This document shows positions 31,591 to 40,120 of a stretch of 45,116 bases of DNA, piece by piece. The stretch lies in contig CAUDZT010000008.1 of NCBI GenBank assembly GCA_958453935.1, positions 1 to 45,116 of the forward strand. The letters are read 5' to 3'. Each line of letters opens with the position of its first letter. Position 1 is the first letter of the stretch. Under the pieces are notes generated by a model that did not search any database, was not told the origin of the DNA, and worked only from the letters and a program-made list of their open reading frames with translations. The DNA comes from an uncultured Collinsella sp. (GTDB lineage Bacteria; Actinomycetota; Coriobacteriia; Coriobacteriales; Coriobacteriaceae). Position numbers and translations under genes: made by a program.

Positions 31591-32790
31591 ATGGCCGAGA
31601 TCGTTCTCAAACATGTTCAGAAGGTGTATCCCAACAACGAGTCAAAAAAGAAGGGCTTCTTTGGCAAAAAGAAGAAAACCGAGGAGAAGAAGCACAACCT
31701 CAAGGTTACCGAGGACGGTGTGCTCGCTGTAGAGGACTTCAACCTCACCGTTCACGACCAGGAGTTCATCGTCCTCGTTGGCCCTTCTGGCTGCGGTAAG
31801 TCCACGACGATGCGCATGGTCGCCGGCCTGGAGGATATCACCTCGGGCGACGTGCTCATCGACGGCAAGCGCGTCAACGACGTCGCTCCCAAGGACCGCG
31901 ACATCGCCATGGTGTTCCAGAGCTATGCTCTGTACCCCAATATGACGGTGTACGAGAACATGGCGTTTACGCTCGAGCTCAAGAAGGTCCCCAAGGACGA
32001 GATCGACCGCAAGGTTCGCTCCGCTGCCGAGATCCTGGGTATTACCGAGTATCTTGACCGTAAGCCCAAGGCACTCTCCGGCGGCCAGCGTCAGCGTGTC
32101 GCCATCGGCCGCGCCATCGTACGTGACCCCAAGGTCTTTCTGATGGACGAGCCCCTGTCCAACCTGGATGCTAAGCTTCGTAACCAGATGCGCGCCGAGC
32201 TCATTAAGCTGCGTCATGAGATCAAGGGCACGTTCATTTATGTTACTCACGACCAGACCGAGGCTATGACCCTCGGTGACCGTATCGTGGTCATGAAGGA
32301 TGGCGTCGTCCAGCAGATCGCCACCCCGCAGGAGGTCTTCAACCATCCCGCGAACATCTTCGTCGCCGGCTTTATCGGCGTGCCGCAGATGAACTTCTTC
32401 GATGCCCAGCTGGTGCGCTCGGGCAACGGCTTTACCGTCAAGACCGAGGATATGAACGTGGCGCTCGCCCCCGAGACCTGCGCTCAGCTTGCTCTCAACT
32501 GGGACGGCGGCGACGTGAAGGAGATCACGGCCGGCGTGCGTCCCGAGCAGATTCTGCTTGCCGACAAGGGCGAGGAGGGTGCGCTCCAGGGCACCGTCGA
32601 GGTGACCGAGCTCATGGGCTCGACCGAGCATGTCCACGTGACCGCTCCCGACGGCCAGTTTGTCCTGATTATCCCCGTCGTCGACCTCGAGGCCAAGGGC
32701 GCGCTCAAGGCTGGCGACCCCATCTGGTTCAAGTTCGAGAAGAACGCGACTCATCTCTTCGATAAGGTGTCTGGCAAGAACCTTATCTAG
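31591..32790 (+). CDS. Sugar ABC ATPase, MalK/MsmK type
   Basis: 399 aa. Walker A GPSGCGKST (about 64-72), signature LSGGQRQRVAIGRA, Walker B VFLMDEPLSNLDA, the H-loop in VTHDQTEAM, and a C-terminal regulatory OB-type region (about 240-399). It powers the importer and may serve other sugar permeases. An insertion of about 27 residues (about 16-42), very lysine-rich (KKKGFFGKKKKTEEKK), lies between the first strand (LKHVQKVYPNN) and LAVEDFNLTVHDQEF, where normal MalK proteins have a few residues. GAAAGG precedes the ATG. A strong terminator follows at 32859. Confidence 0.95.
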   Translation: MAEIVLKHVQKVYPNNESKKKGFFGKKKKTEEKKHNLKVTEDGVLAVEDFNLTVHDQEFIVLVGPSGCGKSTTMRMVAGLEDITSGDVLIDGKRVNDVAPKDRDIAMVFQSYALYPNMTVYENMAFTLELKKVPKDEIDRKVRSAAEILGITEYLDRKPKALSGGQRQRVAIGRAIVRDPKVFLMDEPLSNLDAKLRNQMRAELIKLRHEIKGTFIYVTHDQTEAMTLGDRIVVMKDGVVQQIATPQEVFNHPANIFVAGFIGVPQMNFFDAQLVRSGNGFTVKTEDMNVALAPETCAQLALNWDGGDVKEITAGVRPEQILLADKGEEGALQGTVEVTELMGSTEHVHVTAPDGQFVLIIPVVDLEAKGALKAGDPIWFKFEKNATHLFDKVSGKNLI

Positions 32791-32858
32791 GCCCGGTGCA
32801 TCCAGGCCCTCCCTTTGGGCGACTGCGGCTTTGCCATCCTTTTGCCGCGGTCACATAT

Positions 32859-32902
32859 AAGGCTCCCCTCCCGTCCACTGGGCGAGAGGGGAGCCTTTCT
32901 TT
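32859..32902 (+). terminator. Terminator of the sugar ABC operon
   Basis: AAGGCTCCCCTC (32859-32870) pairs with GAGGGGAGCCTT (32886-32897), 12 bp perfect with a 15-nt loop, followed by TCTTT. Confidence 0.9.
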
Positions 32903-32930
32903 GTGTTGGGACTGTCTGACCGGTCGTTTG

Positions 32931-33146
32931 TCTCGATCTGTAACGGATAGGGCCGATTTCGGACGTTAGATGTTACAGATCGAGGCGGTTCCGCTGAGCT
33001 AACCATTTCATCTAAATCTGTAACACCAAAGGCGAATTTCACCTGCTAGATGTTACAGATTGAGATAAACCCAAGGGGAGGGGCCGGTATGTCTCAATCT
33101 GTAACAGCTGGGACCGTTTTGGTTGAGTAGTTGTTATGGATCGAGA
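32931..33146. repeat. Tandem array of three dyad repeats (80-bp period)
   Basis: Three units begin at 32931, 33011 and 33092. Each is a pair of inverted arms, TCTC(A/G)ATCTGTAAC and GTTACAGAT(C/T)GAGA, 27 nt apart: arms 32931-32944/32972-32985, 33011-33024/33052-33065 and 33092-33105/33133-33146, matching 13, 13 and 11 of 14. The loops share a GATTTC/GAATTTC core in the first two. About 26 nt separate units. The array fills the gap between convergent malK and glgP (32791-33245), which holds no gene, only this array and two terminators. Confidence 0.85.
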
Positions 33147-33186
33147 TTGTTTGGCCGAGTCGGATCACAGGGTAACGTGCGGGCAC

Positions 33187-33220
33187 AAAAAACGGAGCCG
33201 CGTTGCCGTGGCTCCGTTTT
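33187..33220 (-). terminator. Terminator of glgP
   Basis: AAAACGGAGCC (33189-33199) and GGCTCCGTTTT (33210-33220) form an 11-bp stem, followed on the minus strand by TTTTT; it is 25 bp beyond the glgP stop and could work in both directions. Confidence 0.85.
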
Positions 33221-33245
33221 CAAGAGGATGGGCGATGAAACCGAA

Positions 33246-35513
33246 TTAGCTCAGGTGCCAGATCTCGTCGTTGTACTGGGAGATCGTACGGTCGGACGAG
33301 AAGGTGCCGGCGTTGGCGATATTGATGAGCGCCTTGCGCATCCAGGCGTCCTGGTCCTCGTAGTCGGCCAGCACGCGCTCCTTGGTCTGGATGTACTCCT
33401 CAATGTCGAGCAGGGCCATAAACCAGTCCTTGCCCTTAATGTCGTCGTGCAGGCGCTGCAGGCGCTCGGCGTTGCCGGTTGCCATAAAGGCCGGGTTGGT
33501 GATGAAGTCCACCAGCAGTTTAATGCCGGGCTTGCGGTAGAGCGCACCGGCGTTGTAGGTGCCGTCGGCGTAGAGCTGCTCGACCTGTTTGGACGAGGCA
33601 CCAAAGGTATAGATGTTCTCGTCGCCCACGAGCTCGGCAATCTCCACGTTGGCACCGTCGAGCGTGCACAGGGTTAGGGCGCCGTTGAGCATGAACTTCA
33701 TGTTGGAGGTGCCGCTCGCCTCCTTGGAGGCCAGGCTGATCTGCTCGGAGATGTCAGCGGCGGGGATCACGCGCTCGGCGGCGGTGACGTTGTAGTTCTC
33801 GATCATGACAACCTGCAGGTAGGGAGCCACGTCGGGGTCGTTTGCAATCCACTGCGACAGCGTCAGGATCAGATGGATGATGTCCTGCGCGATAGTGTAG
33901 GCAGGCGCCGCCTTGCCGCCAAAGATGATGGTGACAGGGTGCTTAGGCCTGTTGCCGTTCTTGATATCGAAGTACTTCCAGATGATGTAGAGCGCGAGCA
34001 TCTGCTGACGCTTGTACTCGTGGATGCGCTTGACCTGGACGTCGATGATGGCGTTGGAGGGAATGGTCACGCCCTGCTCGAGCGCCATGAACTGGCGCAT
34101 GATGGCCTTGGCCTCGACCTTGGTGGCGACCAGGCGCTCAAGAACGTCCTTGTCGTCGGCGAACTTGGCGAGTTTGCTCAGATCGCCGGTGCTGCGCCAG
34201 TCGGTGCCGATTACATCGTCGAGCAGGCTGGCGAGCGCGGGGTTGGCTCCATGGATCCAGCGGCGGAAGGTGATGCCGTTGGTCTTGTTGGAGAACTTCT
34301 CGGGATAGATCTCGTAGAACGGATGAAGCTCGGTGTCCTCCAGGATCTTGGTGTGGAGGGCGGCTACGCCATTGATGGAGAAGCCAAAGTGGATGTCCAT
34401 GTGGGCCATGTGGACGGTGTCGTATTCGTCGATGACGGCGACGCGCGGGTCATCGTGCTCGGCCTTCGCGATCTCATCGAGCTTGACGATAATGTCGGCG
34501 ATGGCAGGGGAGACCTTCTGCAGGCTGACGAGCGGCCACTTCTCGAGCGCCTCGGCAAGAATCGTGTGGTTAGTGTAGGCGACCATGGAGCGTACGATGG
34601 TCACGGCCTCGTCAAACTCGATGCCATGCTCGGTGGTGAGCAAGCGAATGAGCTCGGGGATGACCATGGTGGGGTGCGTGTCGTTAATTTGGACCACGGC
34701 GTAGTCGGCCAGATCGTGCAGGTTGCTGCCGCGCTCGATGGCCTCGTCGATCAGGAGCTGGGCGGCGTTGCTCACCATGAAGTATTCCTGGTAGATGCGA
34801 AGCAGGCGGCCCTGCTCGTCGGAATCGTTGGGGTAGAGGAACAAGGTGAGGTTTTTGGCGATCTCGGTCTTGTCGAAGTCGATGGAGCTGCCGGGGACCA
34901 GGCCGTCGTCGACGCTCGCCAGGTCGAACAGGCGCAGACGGTTCTTGGTGGGCTGGCCGTAACCGGGCACGTCGATGTTGACGAGCTTGGAGGTAACGGC
35001 AAAATCGCCGAACTCGACGGTGTAGGAGCGGTCGTCGTCGACTAGGATGTCCTGCTCACCGAGCCACTCGTCGGGGACGGCCTTCTGCTGGTTGTCGACA
35101 AAGCGCTGACGGAACAGGCCGTAGTGATAGTTGAGGCCCACGCCATCGCCGGTCAAGCCCAGCGTGGCGATGGAATCCAGGAAGCATGCGGCCAGGCGGC
35201 CCAGGCCGCCGTTGCCGAGCGACGGCTCGACCTCGAACTCCTCGATCTTGTTGAGGTCGTGGCCTGCGGCGGTGAGCTGGTCCTTAACCCCGTCGTAGAT
35301 GCCGAGGTCGATCATGTTGTTGATGAGCAGCTTGCCGATCAAAAATTCGGCGGAAATGTAATAGAGCTTTTTCTTGCCGTTGTTGAGCGGGCAGGCGGCG
35401 GAGCGCTCCTGCACGAGTTTGACCAGCAGCTTGTAAATGCGACGGTCGTCGAGCTGCTCGAGCGAGGTGCCAAAAGACTGCTCGGCGAGTTCCATGAGGT
35501 TAATTTGGGGCAT
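33246..35513 (-). CDS. glgP: Glycogen/alpha-glucan phosphorylase
   Basis: A 755-aa GT35 phosphorylase releasing glucose-1-phosphate from alpha-1,4-glucan ends. It has VEPSLGNGGLGRLAACFLDS, INDTHPTM, RRWIHGANP and RIHEYKRQQ, and the pyridoxal-phosphate region EASGTSNMKFMLNGALTLCT with TLDGANVEI; it ends in the family tail RTISQYNDEIWHL. The ATG at 35513 follows AGGAGG; the open frame 108 codons upstream is spurious. Length is slightly shorter than the common 800-840 residues. malQ lies 128 bp upstream on the same strand, separated by an 11-bp hairpin (35561-35594). Confidence 0.97.
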   Translation of the reverse strand: MPQINLMELAEQSFGTSLEQLDDRRIYKLLVKLVQERSAACPLNNGKKKLYYISAEFLIGKLLINNMIDLGIYDGVKDQLTAAGHDLNKIEEFEVEPSLGNGGLGRLAACFLDSIATLGLTGDGVGLNYHYGLFRQRFVDNQQKAVPDEWLGEQDILVDDDRSYTVEFGDFAVTSKLVNIDVPGYGQPTKNRLRLFDLASVDDGLVPGSSIDFDKTEIAKNLTLFLYPNDSDEQGRLLRIYQEYFMVSNAAQLLIDEAIERGSNLHDLADYAVVQINDTHPTMVIPELIRLLTTEHGIEFDEAVTIVRSMVAYTNHTILAEALEKWPLVSLQKVSPAIADIIVKLDEIAKAEHDDPRVAVIDEYDTVHMAHMDIHFGFSINGVAALHTKILEDTELHPFYEIYPEKFSNKTNGITFRRWIHGANPALASLLDDVIGTDWRSTGDLSKLAKFADDKDVLERLVATKVEAKAIMRQFMALEQGVTIPSNAIIDVQVKRIHEYKRQQMLALYIIWKYFDIKNGNRPKHPVTIIFGGKAAPAYTIAQDIIHLILTLSQWIANDPDVAPYLQVVMIENYNVTAAERVIPAADISEQISLASKEASGTSNMKFMLNGALTLCTLDGANVEIAELVGDENIYTFGASSKQVEQLYADGTYNAGALYRKPGIKLLVDFITNPAFMATGNAERLQRLHDDIKGKDWFMALLDIEEYIQTKERVLADYEDQDAWMRKALINIANAGTFSSDRTISQYNDEIWHLS

Positions 35514-35560
35514 GTTTCCTCCTGTAATGGGTTGATTACATGTCTGCAATTCATAAGAAT

Positions 35561-35594
35561 CCCGCGCGAGGGGATTGGGGTGGCCTCGCGCGGG
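35561..35594 (-). promoter_or_regulatory. 11-bp hairpin between malQ and glgP
   Basis: CCCGCGCGAGG (35561-35571) and CCTCGCGCGGG (35584-35594) pair perfectly with a 12-nt loop. Only a weak T-rich stretch follows on the minus strand, so partial termination or RNA processing between malQ and glgP is more likely than a full stop. Confidence 0.6.
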
Positions 35595-35641
35595 TAAGCA
35601 AGCGCGTCCGCACGGTGGGGAGGGGTCGGGCGCGGTAGCTC

Positions 35642-37147
35642 CTATTGAGGAAGCTCGATTTCGGCTTCCGACGGGATGCGGAAGTAGGTCTCGGTCCAGT
35701 CGGTGAGTTTGTGCTCGAGCTCGCGGGTGATGGCGCCGTCGAGCATGCGCCAGGTCCAGTTGCCGCCCAGCGTGGCAGGGGTGTTGATGCGCGCCTCGTT
35801 GCCCAAGTTGAGCAGGTCCTGCATGGTGTAGATGCACGTGTCGCTCACGCTGGCTGCGATGGTTCGGTTGAGCGCGTCGGCGATGGGTTCGCCGGCCTGC
35901 TGATGGGTGTACAGGGCTGTCTGCTCGCGCTGACGCGGGGTAGCCGTTCCTTCAAACCAGCCGCGTGCCGTCTCGTTGTCGTGAGTGCCCACGTAGGCGA
36001 CGGTGTTGGCAATGTAGTTGTGCGGCAGGTAGTACGAGTTGGTGCCCTCAAAGGCAAACTGCAGGATCTTCATGCCGGGGAAGCCCGAGTTGTCGCGCAT
36101 ATCGATGACGCCGGGGGTGAGGAAGCCCAGGTCCTCGGCGATGATGGGCAGCGTGCCGAGCTTTTCCTCGAGTGTCTTGAAGAGCTTGAGGCCGGGACCC
36201 TGCGTCCACGAACCGTAGGACGAATCAGGCGAGGAGAACGGCACCTCCCAATAGGCCTCGAAGCCGCGGAAGTGATCCAGGCGGATGACGTCGTACATGT
36301 CGAGGGCGGCGCGAATGCGGCCCTCCCACCAGGAGAAGCCGTCGGCCTCCATGGCGTCCCAGTCGTAGATGGGGTTGCCCCAGTACTGGCCGGTGGCCGA
36401 GAACTGGTCGGGCGGCGTGCCGGCGACGCTCACGGGATTGCCGGCGGCGTCGATCTTAAAGAGCTCAGGTGTCGCCCACATCTCGACGGAGTCACGCGAG
36501 ACATAGATGGGCAGGTCGCCGATGATGAGAATGTCGCGCTCGTTGGCATAGGCCTTGAGGCGGCTCCACTGGCGATCGAAGAAGTACTGCGTCATCTGGT
36601 GGTAGAGCATACGCGCCGGATGGTCGGCGCAGACCTTGGCGGAAGCCTCGCCGCGGGTGCGGAGCTCCGCGGGCCACTCCCAAAACGCCTTGAGACCGCA
36701 CTCCTCTTTGACGGTCATGAACTCACAGTAGGGGATGAGCCAGTCCTCGTTGGCCTGGATAAAGTCATCGAAATCGGCCGGCTTGTCGGCAGCAAAGCGC
36801 TCGGCGGCGCGGTCGAGAATCTGACGGCGGCCACCAAAGATGGCACCGTAGTCGACATTGCTGGGGTCGGATCCCAGATACACGCCATCGATATCGCGCT
36901 GCTCCAGATACCCTGCCTCGATAAGCTCGGCAAAGTCGATAAAGTTGGGGTTGCCTGCGCGGGCCGAGAACGACTGATAGGGCGAATCGCCATAGCTGGT
37001 CGTCGTAAGGGGCAGAATCTGCCAGTAATGTTGTTTGCACGAGGCGAGAAAATCGACGAAGTCGTAGGCATTCCAGCCAAAGCCGCCGATTCCGTATGGT
37101 CCGGGCAGAGATGAGACGGGCATGAGGACGCCGCTTGCACGCTCCAT
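35642..37147 (-). CDS. malQ: 4-alpha-glucanotransferase (amylomaltase)
   Basis: A 501-aa GH77 enzyme that disproportionates maltose and maltodextrins, releasing glucose and making longer chains for GlgP. It has RASGVLMPVSSLPGPYGIG at the start, the nucleophile region VIRLDHFRGFEAYW, the acid/base region IIAEDLGFLTPGV and THDNETARGW. I start at the ATG at 37147 (GGTGAG, 7 nt); a TTG five codons earlier directly abuts AAGAAGG and is less likely. A GTTTAAAC palindrome lies 99 bp upstream. Confidence 0.96.
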   Translation of the reverse strand: MERASGVLMPVSSLPGPYGIGGFGWNAYDFVDFLASCKQHYWQILPLTTTSYGDSPYQSFSARAGNPNFIDFAELIEAGYLEQRDIDGVYLGSDPSNVDYGAIFGGRRQILDRAAERFAADKPADFDDFIQANEDWLIPYCEFMTVKEECGLKAFWEWPAELRTRGEASAKVCADHPARMLYHQMTQYFFDRQWSRLKAYANERDILIIGDLPIYVSRDSVEMWATPELFKIDAAGNPVSVAGTPPDQFSATGQYWGNPIYDWDAMEADGFSWWEGRIRAALDMYDVIRLDHFRGFEAYWEVPFSSPDSSYGSWTQGPGLKLFKTLEEKLGTLPIIAEDLGFLTPGVIDMRDNSGFPGMKILQFAFEGTNSYYLPHNYIANTVAYVGTHDNETARGWFEGTATPRQREQTALYTHQQAGEPIADALNRTIAASVSDTCIYTMQDLLNLGNEARINTPATLGGNWTWRMLDGAITRELEHKLTDWTETYFRIPSEAEIELPQ

Positions 37148-37245
37148 GAATGCGCTCACCAACCTTCTTGTTGTGGGGTCGGCCTGCCGATGGGTGTGCA
37201 GTCCGCCTCCGATGTTCTGATTCGATACGCCTATTGTAAAACATG

Positions 37246-37257
37246 TTGTTTAAACAT
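37246..37257. promoter_or_regulatory. GTTTAAAC operator E (malQ)
   Basis: TTGTTTAAACAT, 11 of 12 to TTGTTTAAACAA, within a longer dyad ACATGTT/AACATGT. It falls in the spacer of a possible minus-strand promoter (TGTACA, 18 bp, TACAAT). This ties malQ-glgP to the GntR-controlled genes 10 kb away. Confidence 0.6.
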
Positions 37258-37311
37258 GTACAGGCAAGATAAAAAAGTTGGTCGATTTTCGGCGAATGGT
37301 TACATGCCATG

Positions 37312-37345
37312 AAAAAGCCCCGACCTCACAACGTGAGATCGGGGC
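37312..37345 (-). terminator. Terminator of galE
   Basis: GCCCCGACCTCAC (37317-37329) and GTGAGATCGGGGC (37333-37345) pair with one mismatch; TTTTTC follows on the minus strand. It lies 22 bp beyond galE. Confidence 0.9.
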
Positions 37346-37367
37346 AGGCGCGGTATGTAGGTTTTTG

Positions 37368-38429
37368 CTACTCGGCGTCGGCGAAGCCGTTGGGGTTGTG
37401 GCTCTGCCAGTTCCAGCTATCGCGGCACATGTCCGCGATGTCGTACTGGGCCTTCCAGCCCATCATGCGCTCGGCCTTGGAGGCATCGCACCAGTTGGCA
37501 GCGATGTCGCCGGCGCGGCGCTCGCGGATCACGTAGGGCAGCTCCTTGCCACAAGCCTTGGAGAAGGCGGCGACGACCTCGAGTACCGAGGTGCCGGTGC
37601 CGGTGCCCAGGTTAAAGATCTCGACGCCGGTTTTGCCGTTCATCCAGTTAAGGGCGGCAACGTGACCAGAGGCCAGATCGCACACGTGGATGTAGTCGCG
37701 CACGCCGGTGCCGTCGGGGGTGGGGTAGTCGTTGCCAAAGACCTGAACGGCCTCGAGCTTGCCCACGGCGACCTGGGCGACATAGGGCACCAGGTTGTTG
37801 GGGATGCCCTTGGGGTCCTCGCCGATCAGGCCCGACGGATGAGCGCCGATGGGGTTGAAGTAACGAAGCAGCACGACGTCCCACTCGGGGTCGGCGGTGT
37901 GGACGTCCATAAGGATCTGCTCGATCATCCACTTGGTCCAACCATAGGGGTTGGTCGCGGGCTTCTTGGGATCCTCCTCGGTGACGGGCGGGTTGTCCGG
38001 GTCGCCGTAGACGGTCGAGGAGCTCGAGAAGATAATGGACTTGCAGCCATGGTTGCGCATGACGTCGATGAGCACCAAGGTGTTCTCGATGTTGTTGTGG
38101 TAGTACTCGACGGGCTTGCTCACCGACTCGCCGACGGCCTTAAAGCCGGCAAAGTGGATGACGCGGTCGATCTGATGGGTATCGAAGATCTTGTTCATCG
38201 CATCGCGGTCGAGCACGTTGGCCTCGTAGAAGGTGAGGTTCTTGGCGGCCTCGTCGCCCACGATGGTCTTGACGCGGTCGACGGCGACGGCGCTGGAGTT
38301 GGAGAGATCATCGACGATGACGACCTGGTAGCCACCCTCGAGCAGCTGAACGACGGTGTGCGAGCCGATAAAGCCGGCGCCACCGGTAACGAGGACGCAG
38401 GTGTCTTTGGGGTCGAGTGCTTTGGACAT
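37368..38429 (-). CDS. galE: UDP-glucose 4-epimerase
   Basis: A 353-aa extended short-chain dehydrogenase: NAD motif GGAGFIG (16-22), active site YGWTK (Y162, K166), the SSSSTVYG region, and the substrate segment VLLRYFNPIGAHPSG. It interconverts UDP-glucose and UDP-galactose for the Leloir pathway and glycan synthesis. TAGGAGA lies 4 nt before the ATG. It has its own terminator and no other Leloir gene beside it, so it may serve envelope sugars as much as galactose use. Confidence 0.97.
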   Translation of the reverse strand: MSKALDPKDTCVLVTGGAGFIGSHTVVQLLEGGYQVVIVDDLSNSSAVAVDRVKTIVGDEAAKNLTFYEANVLDRDAMNKIFDTHQIDRVIHFAGFKAVGESVSKPVEYYHNNIENTLVLIDVMRNHGCKSIIFSSSSTVYGDPDNPPVTEEDPKKPATNPYGWTKWMIEQILMDVHTADPEWDVVLLRYFNPIGAHPSGLIGEDPKGIPNNLVPYVAQVAVGKLEAVQVFGNDYPTPDGTGVRDYIHVCDLASGHVAALNWMNGKTGVEIFNLGTGTGTSVLEVVAAFSKACGKELPYVIRERRAGDIAANWCDASKAERMMGWKAQYDIADMCRDSWNWQSHNPNGFADAE

Positions 38430-38696
38430 GTAGTCTCCTATCGAATCAGGAACACTTCTAGAGGGGAGTATAGCGCAGGTAGGGGTGCCAAGAACGTGTA
38501 CAGCGGGAAAACCAGAGGATTGATGTTAACGTACTCATAGAAATGCTCGCGTGGGCATAACCTCGACTTTGGCACTTGCATACGAGCCGCCGACCATGCG
38601 GTTTGCTGCCGTTCGTGGAAATCGTTGGGATGCGCCGGATGTACGCTAATATGTATGAGTTGAGCGACATATAAATAAACATGTAACGGAGTAGAT

Positions 38697-39902
38697 ATGT
38701 CACCAAACAGCGATTCCATCCTTTCCCAGGAGCTCTCGCGTCGCACTGCCCTCAAGGCTCTGTTCGGCGCAGCTTCTGCAGCCGTTCTTTTTGGTCTGCC
38801 CGCTCGCGCCCATGCGGCTGAGGCCAGCCAAGAAACCACTGACAAACTGAATGCCGCCCAGGCCCAGCTCGACGAGGTCCAGGCGCAACTCGACAGCATC
38901 GCAAATGAATATGCGGCGCTGGCCAACAAAAACGCCCAGACCCTCAACGATATCGAGGGCGTACAGGGCCAGATTGACAGCACGCAGGCACAGATTGATG
39001 AAAAGAAGGCCGAGCTCAAAAAGAAGCGCAACGATCTTTCCGATCGCGTTGCCGCCAGCTACAAGTCGGGCGGCACCAACATCCTGTCGCTGCTACTGGC
39101 TTCGGGCTCATTTGAGGAGCTCGTCGCCAATGCGCACTATGTTGAGAAGGTCAACAAGAGCGACCGCGACGCCATCGAGGACATCCAGACCATCCAGGAA
39201 GAGCTCGATGCGCAAAAGACCGCGCTCGAGTCACAGAAGGCCGACTTGGAGAAGCTCAAGGACCAGCAGACTGCCCAGATGCAGGACATGCAGGCCAAGC
39301 AGCAAGAGGTCCAGACCGTGCTGAGCGGTCTTTCCGAAGACGTCAAGGAGCTCATGGCTCAGCGCGATTCCGAGATTCTCGCTGCCGCCCAGGCTGAGGA
39401 GGCTGCCAAGAAGGCCGCCGCTGCCGCGGCCGCCGCGAACAAGAACAATTCCTACTCGGGTGGTTCGAGCTCGGGCGGTGGATCGTATGCGCCCGGAACT
39501 CCGCAGCAGAATGCCGGCTCGGGCAAGCAGCAGGCTGTCGTCAACGCGTGCTACTCCACGCCTTCGCCGGGTCAGAACTGGTGCGCGGCGTGGGTTACCA
39601 ATGTCTTCCGTAACGCCGGCGTTGGCTACTTTGGCGGCAACGCCTGCGACATGTTCAACGCCTGGTGCTATAGCTCCGATCGCTCGGCGCTGCAGGTGGG
39701 CATGATCGTGGCCGATTCCTCGCACAGCGGCACGGGTGCTCCGGGCCTTATCTACGGTCATGTGGGTATCTACGTTGGCGGCGGCATCGTTATGAGCAAC
39801 GAGGGTGCCATTACATCGAAGTCGCTCGATTCGTTCATTAGCTTTTATGGTACTGGCTCTGGCGTGCGTTGGGGCTGGCTTGGCGGTATTGCGCTGTCGT
39901 AA
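38697..39902 (+). CDS. Secreted coiled-coil cysteine peptidase (CHAP/NlpC-like)
   Basis: 401 aa. The signal sequence has a Tat-like SRRTALK and is probably cut near AHA-AEA (about 40). A long coiled coil (about 45-235, PcsB-like) follows, then an Ala- and Ser/Gly-rich linker (about 236-275), then a C-terminal papain-like peptidase or amidase domain. Likely catalytic residues are C296 in QNWCAAWV and H355 in YGHVGIYV. This architecture fits peptidoglycan hydrolases used in daughter-cell separation. CGGAG lies 5 nt before the ATG. It diverges from galE across 267 bp in which I see no clear operator. A palindromic repeat with a 31-bp outer stem follows the stop. Confidence 0.9.
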   Translation: MSPNSDSILSQELSRRTALKALFGAASAAVLFGLPARAHAAEASQETTDKLNAAQAQLDEVQAQLDSIANEYAALANKNAQTLNDIEGVQGQIDSTQAQIDEKKAELKKKRNDLSDRVAASYKSGGTNILSLLLASGSFEELVANAHYVEKVNKSDRDAIEDIQTIQEELDAQKTALESQKADLEKLKDQQTAQMQDMQAKQQEVQTVLSGLSEDVKELMAQRDSEILAAAQAEEAAKKAAAAAAAANKNNSYSGGSSSGGGSYAPGTPQQNAGSGKQQAVVNACYSTPSPGQNWCAAWVTNVFRNAGVGYFGGNACDMFNAWCYSSDRSALQVGMIVADSSHSGTGAPGLIYGHVGIYVGGGIVMSNEGAITSKSLDSFISFYGTGSGVRWGWLGGIALS

Positions 39903-39910
39903 CGCAAGTT

Positions 39911-40041
39911 GGGCCGGGACTGTCCGAGAGGCATAAGGTTGCCTGCTCGGACAGTCCTGCTCGCACGGAGAGCACATTAAGTGCTCTCCGGCTCGTGCGG
40001 AACTCGCGATCAACCTTATGCCTCTCGGACTGTCCCGGCCC
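39911..40041. repeat. Palindromic repeat family, copy B, with 31-bp outer stem
   Basis: Arms 39911-39941 and 40011-40041 are complementary at 30 of 31 positions. Inside lies the repeat shared with 21457-21535 (here 39942-40023), whose 9-bp stem is GGAGAGCAC (39967-39975) with GTGCTCTCC (39981-39989) around ATTAA. GGACTGTCC or GGACAGTCC occurs three times in the element. Confidence 0.85.
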
Positions 40042-40093
40042 TCTTGGGTTCGGGGCGCGACACACCGGACTGGTTGTCTGAATTAAAGAAAGT

Positions 40094-40120
40094 GAAGGCC
40101 CCTTTCGGGGCCTTCTTTTT
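40094..40120. terminator. Bidirectional terminator (peptidase gene / murB)
   Basis: GAAGGCCCC (40094-40102), loop TTTC, GGGGCCTTC (40107-40115), with TTTTT to the right and a T-rich stretch on the minus strand. It serves the convergent peptidase and murB genes and directly abuts the murB stop. Confidence 0.85.

Noticed and set aside
32931..33146. Possible small CRISPR array
   Set aside because: The repeated units are inverted arms, not direct repeats, the period is 80 bp, and no cas gene is near.
35514..35837. 108-codon N-terminal extension of glgP
   Set aside because: The extension has no similarity to phosphorylases, crosses the intercistronic hairpin and the end of malQ, and the ATG at 35513 has a strong ribosome-binding site.
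35645..37114. 489-codon open frame on the plus strand
   Set aside because: It is antisense to malQ and matches no family.
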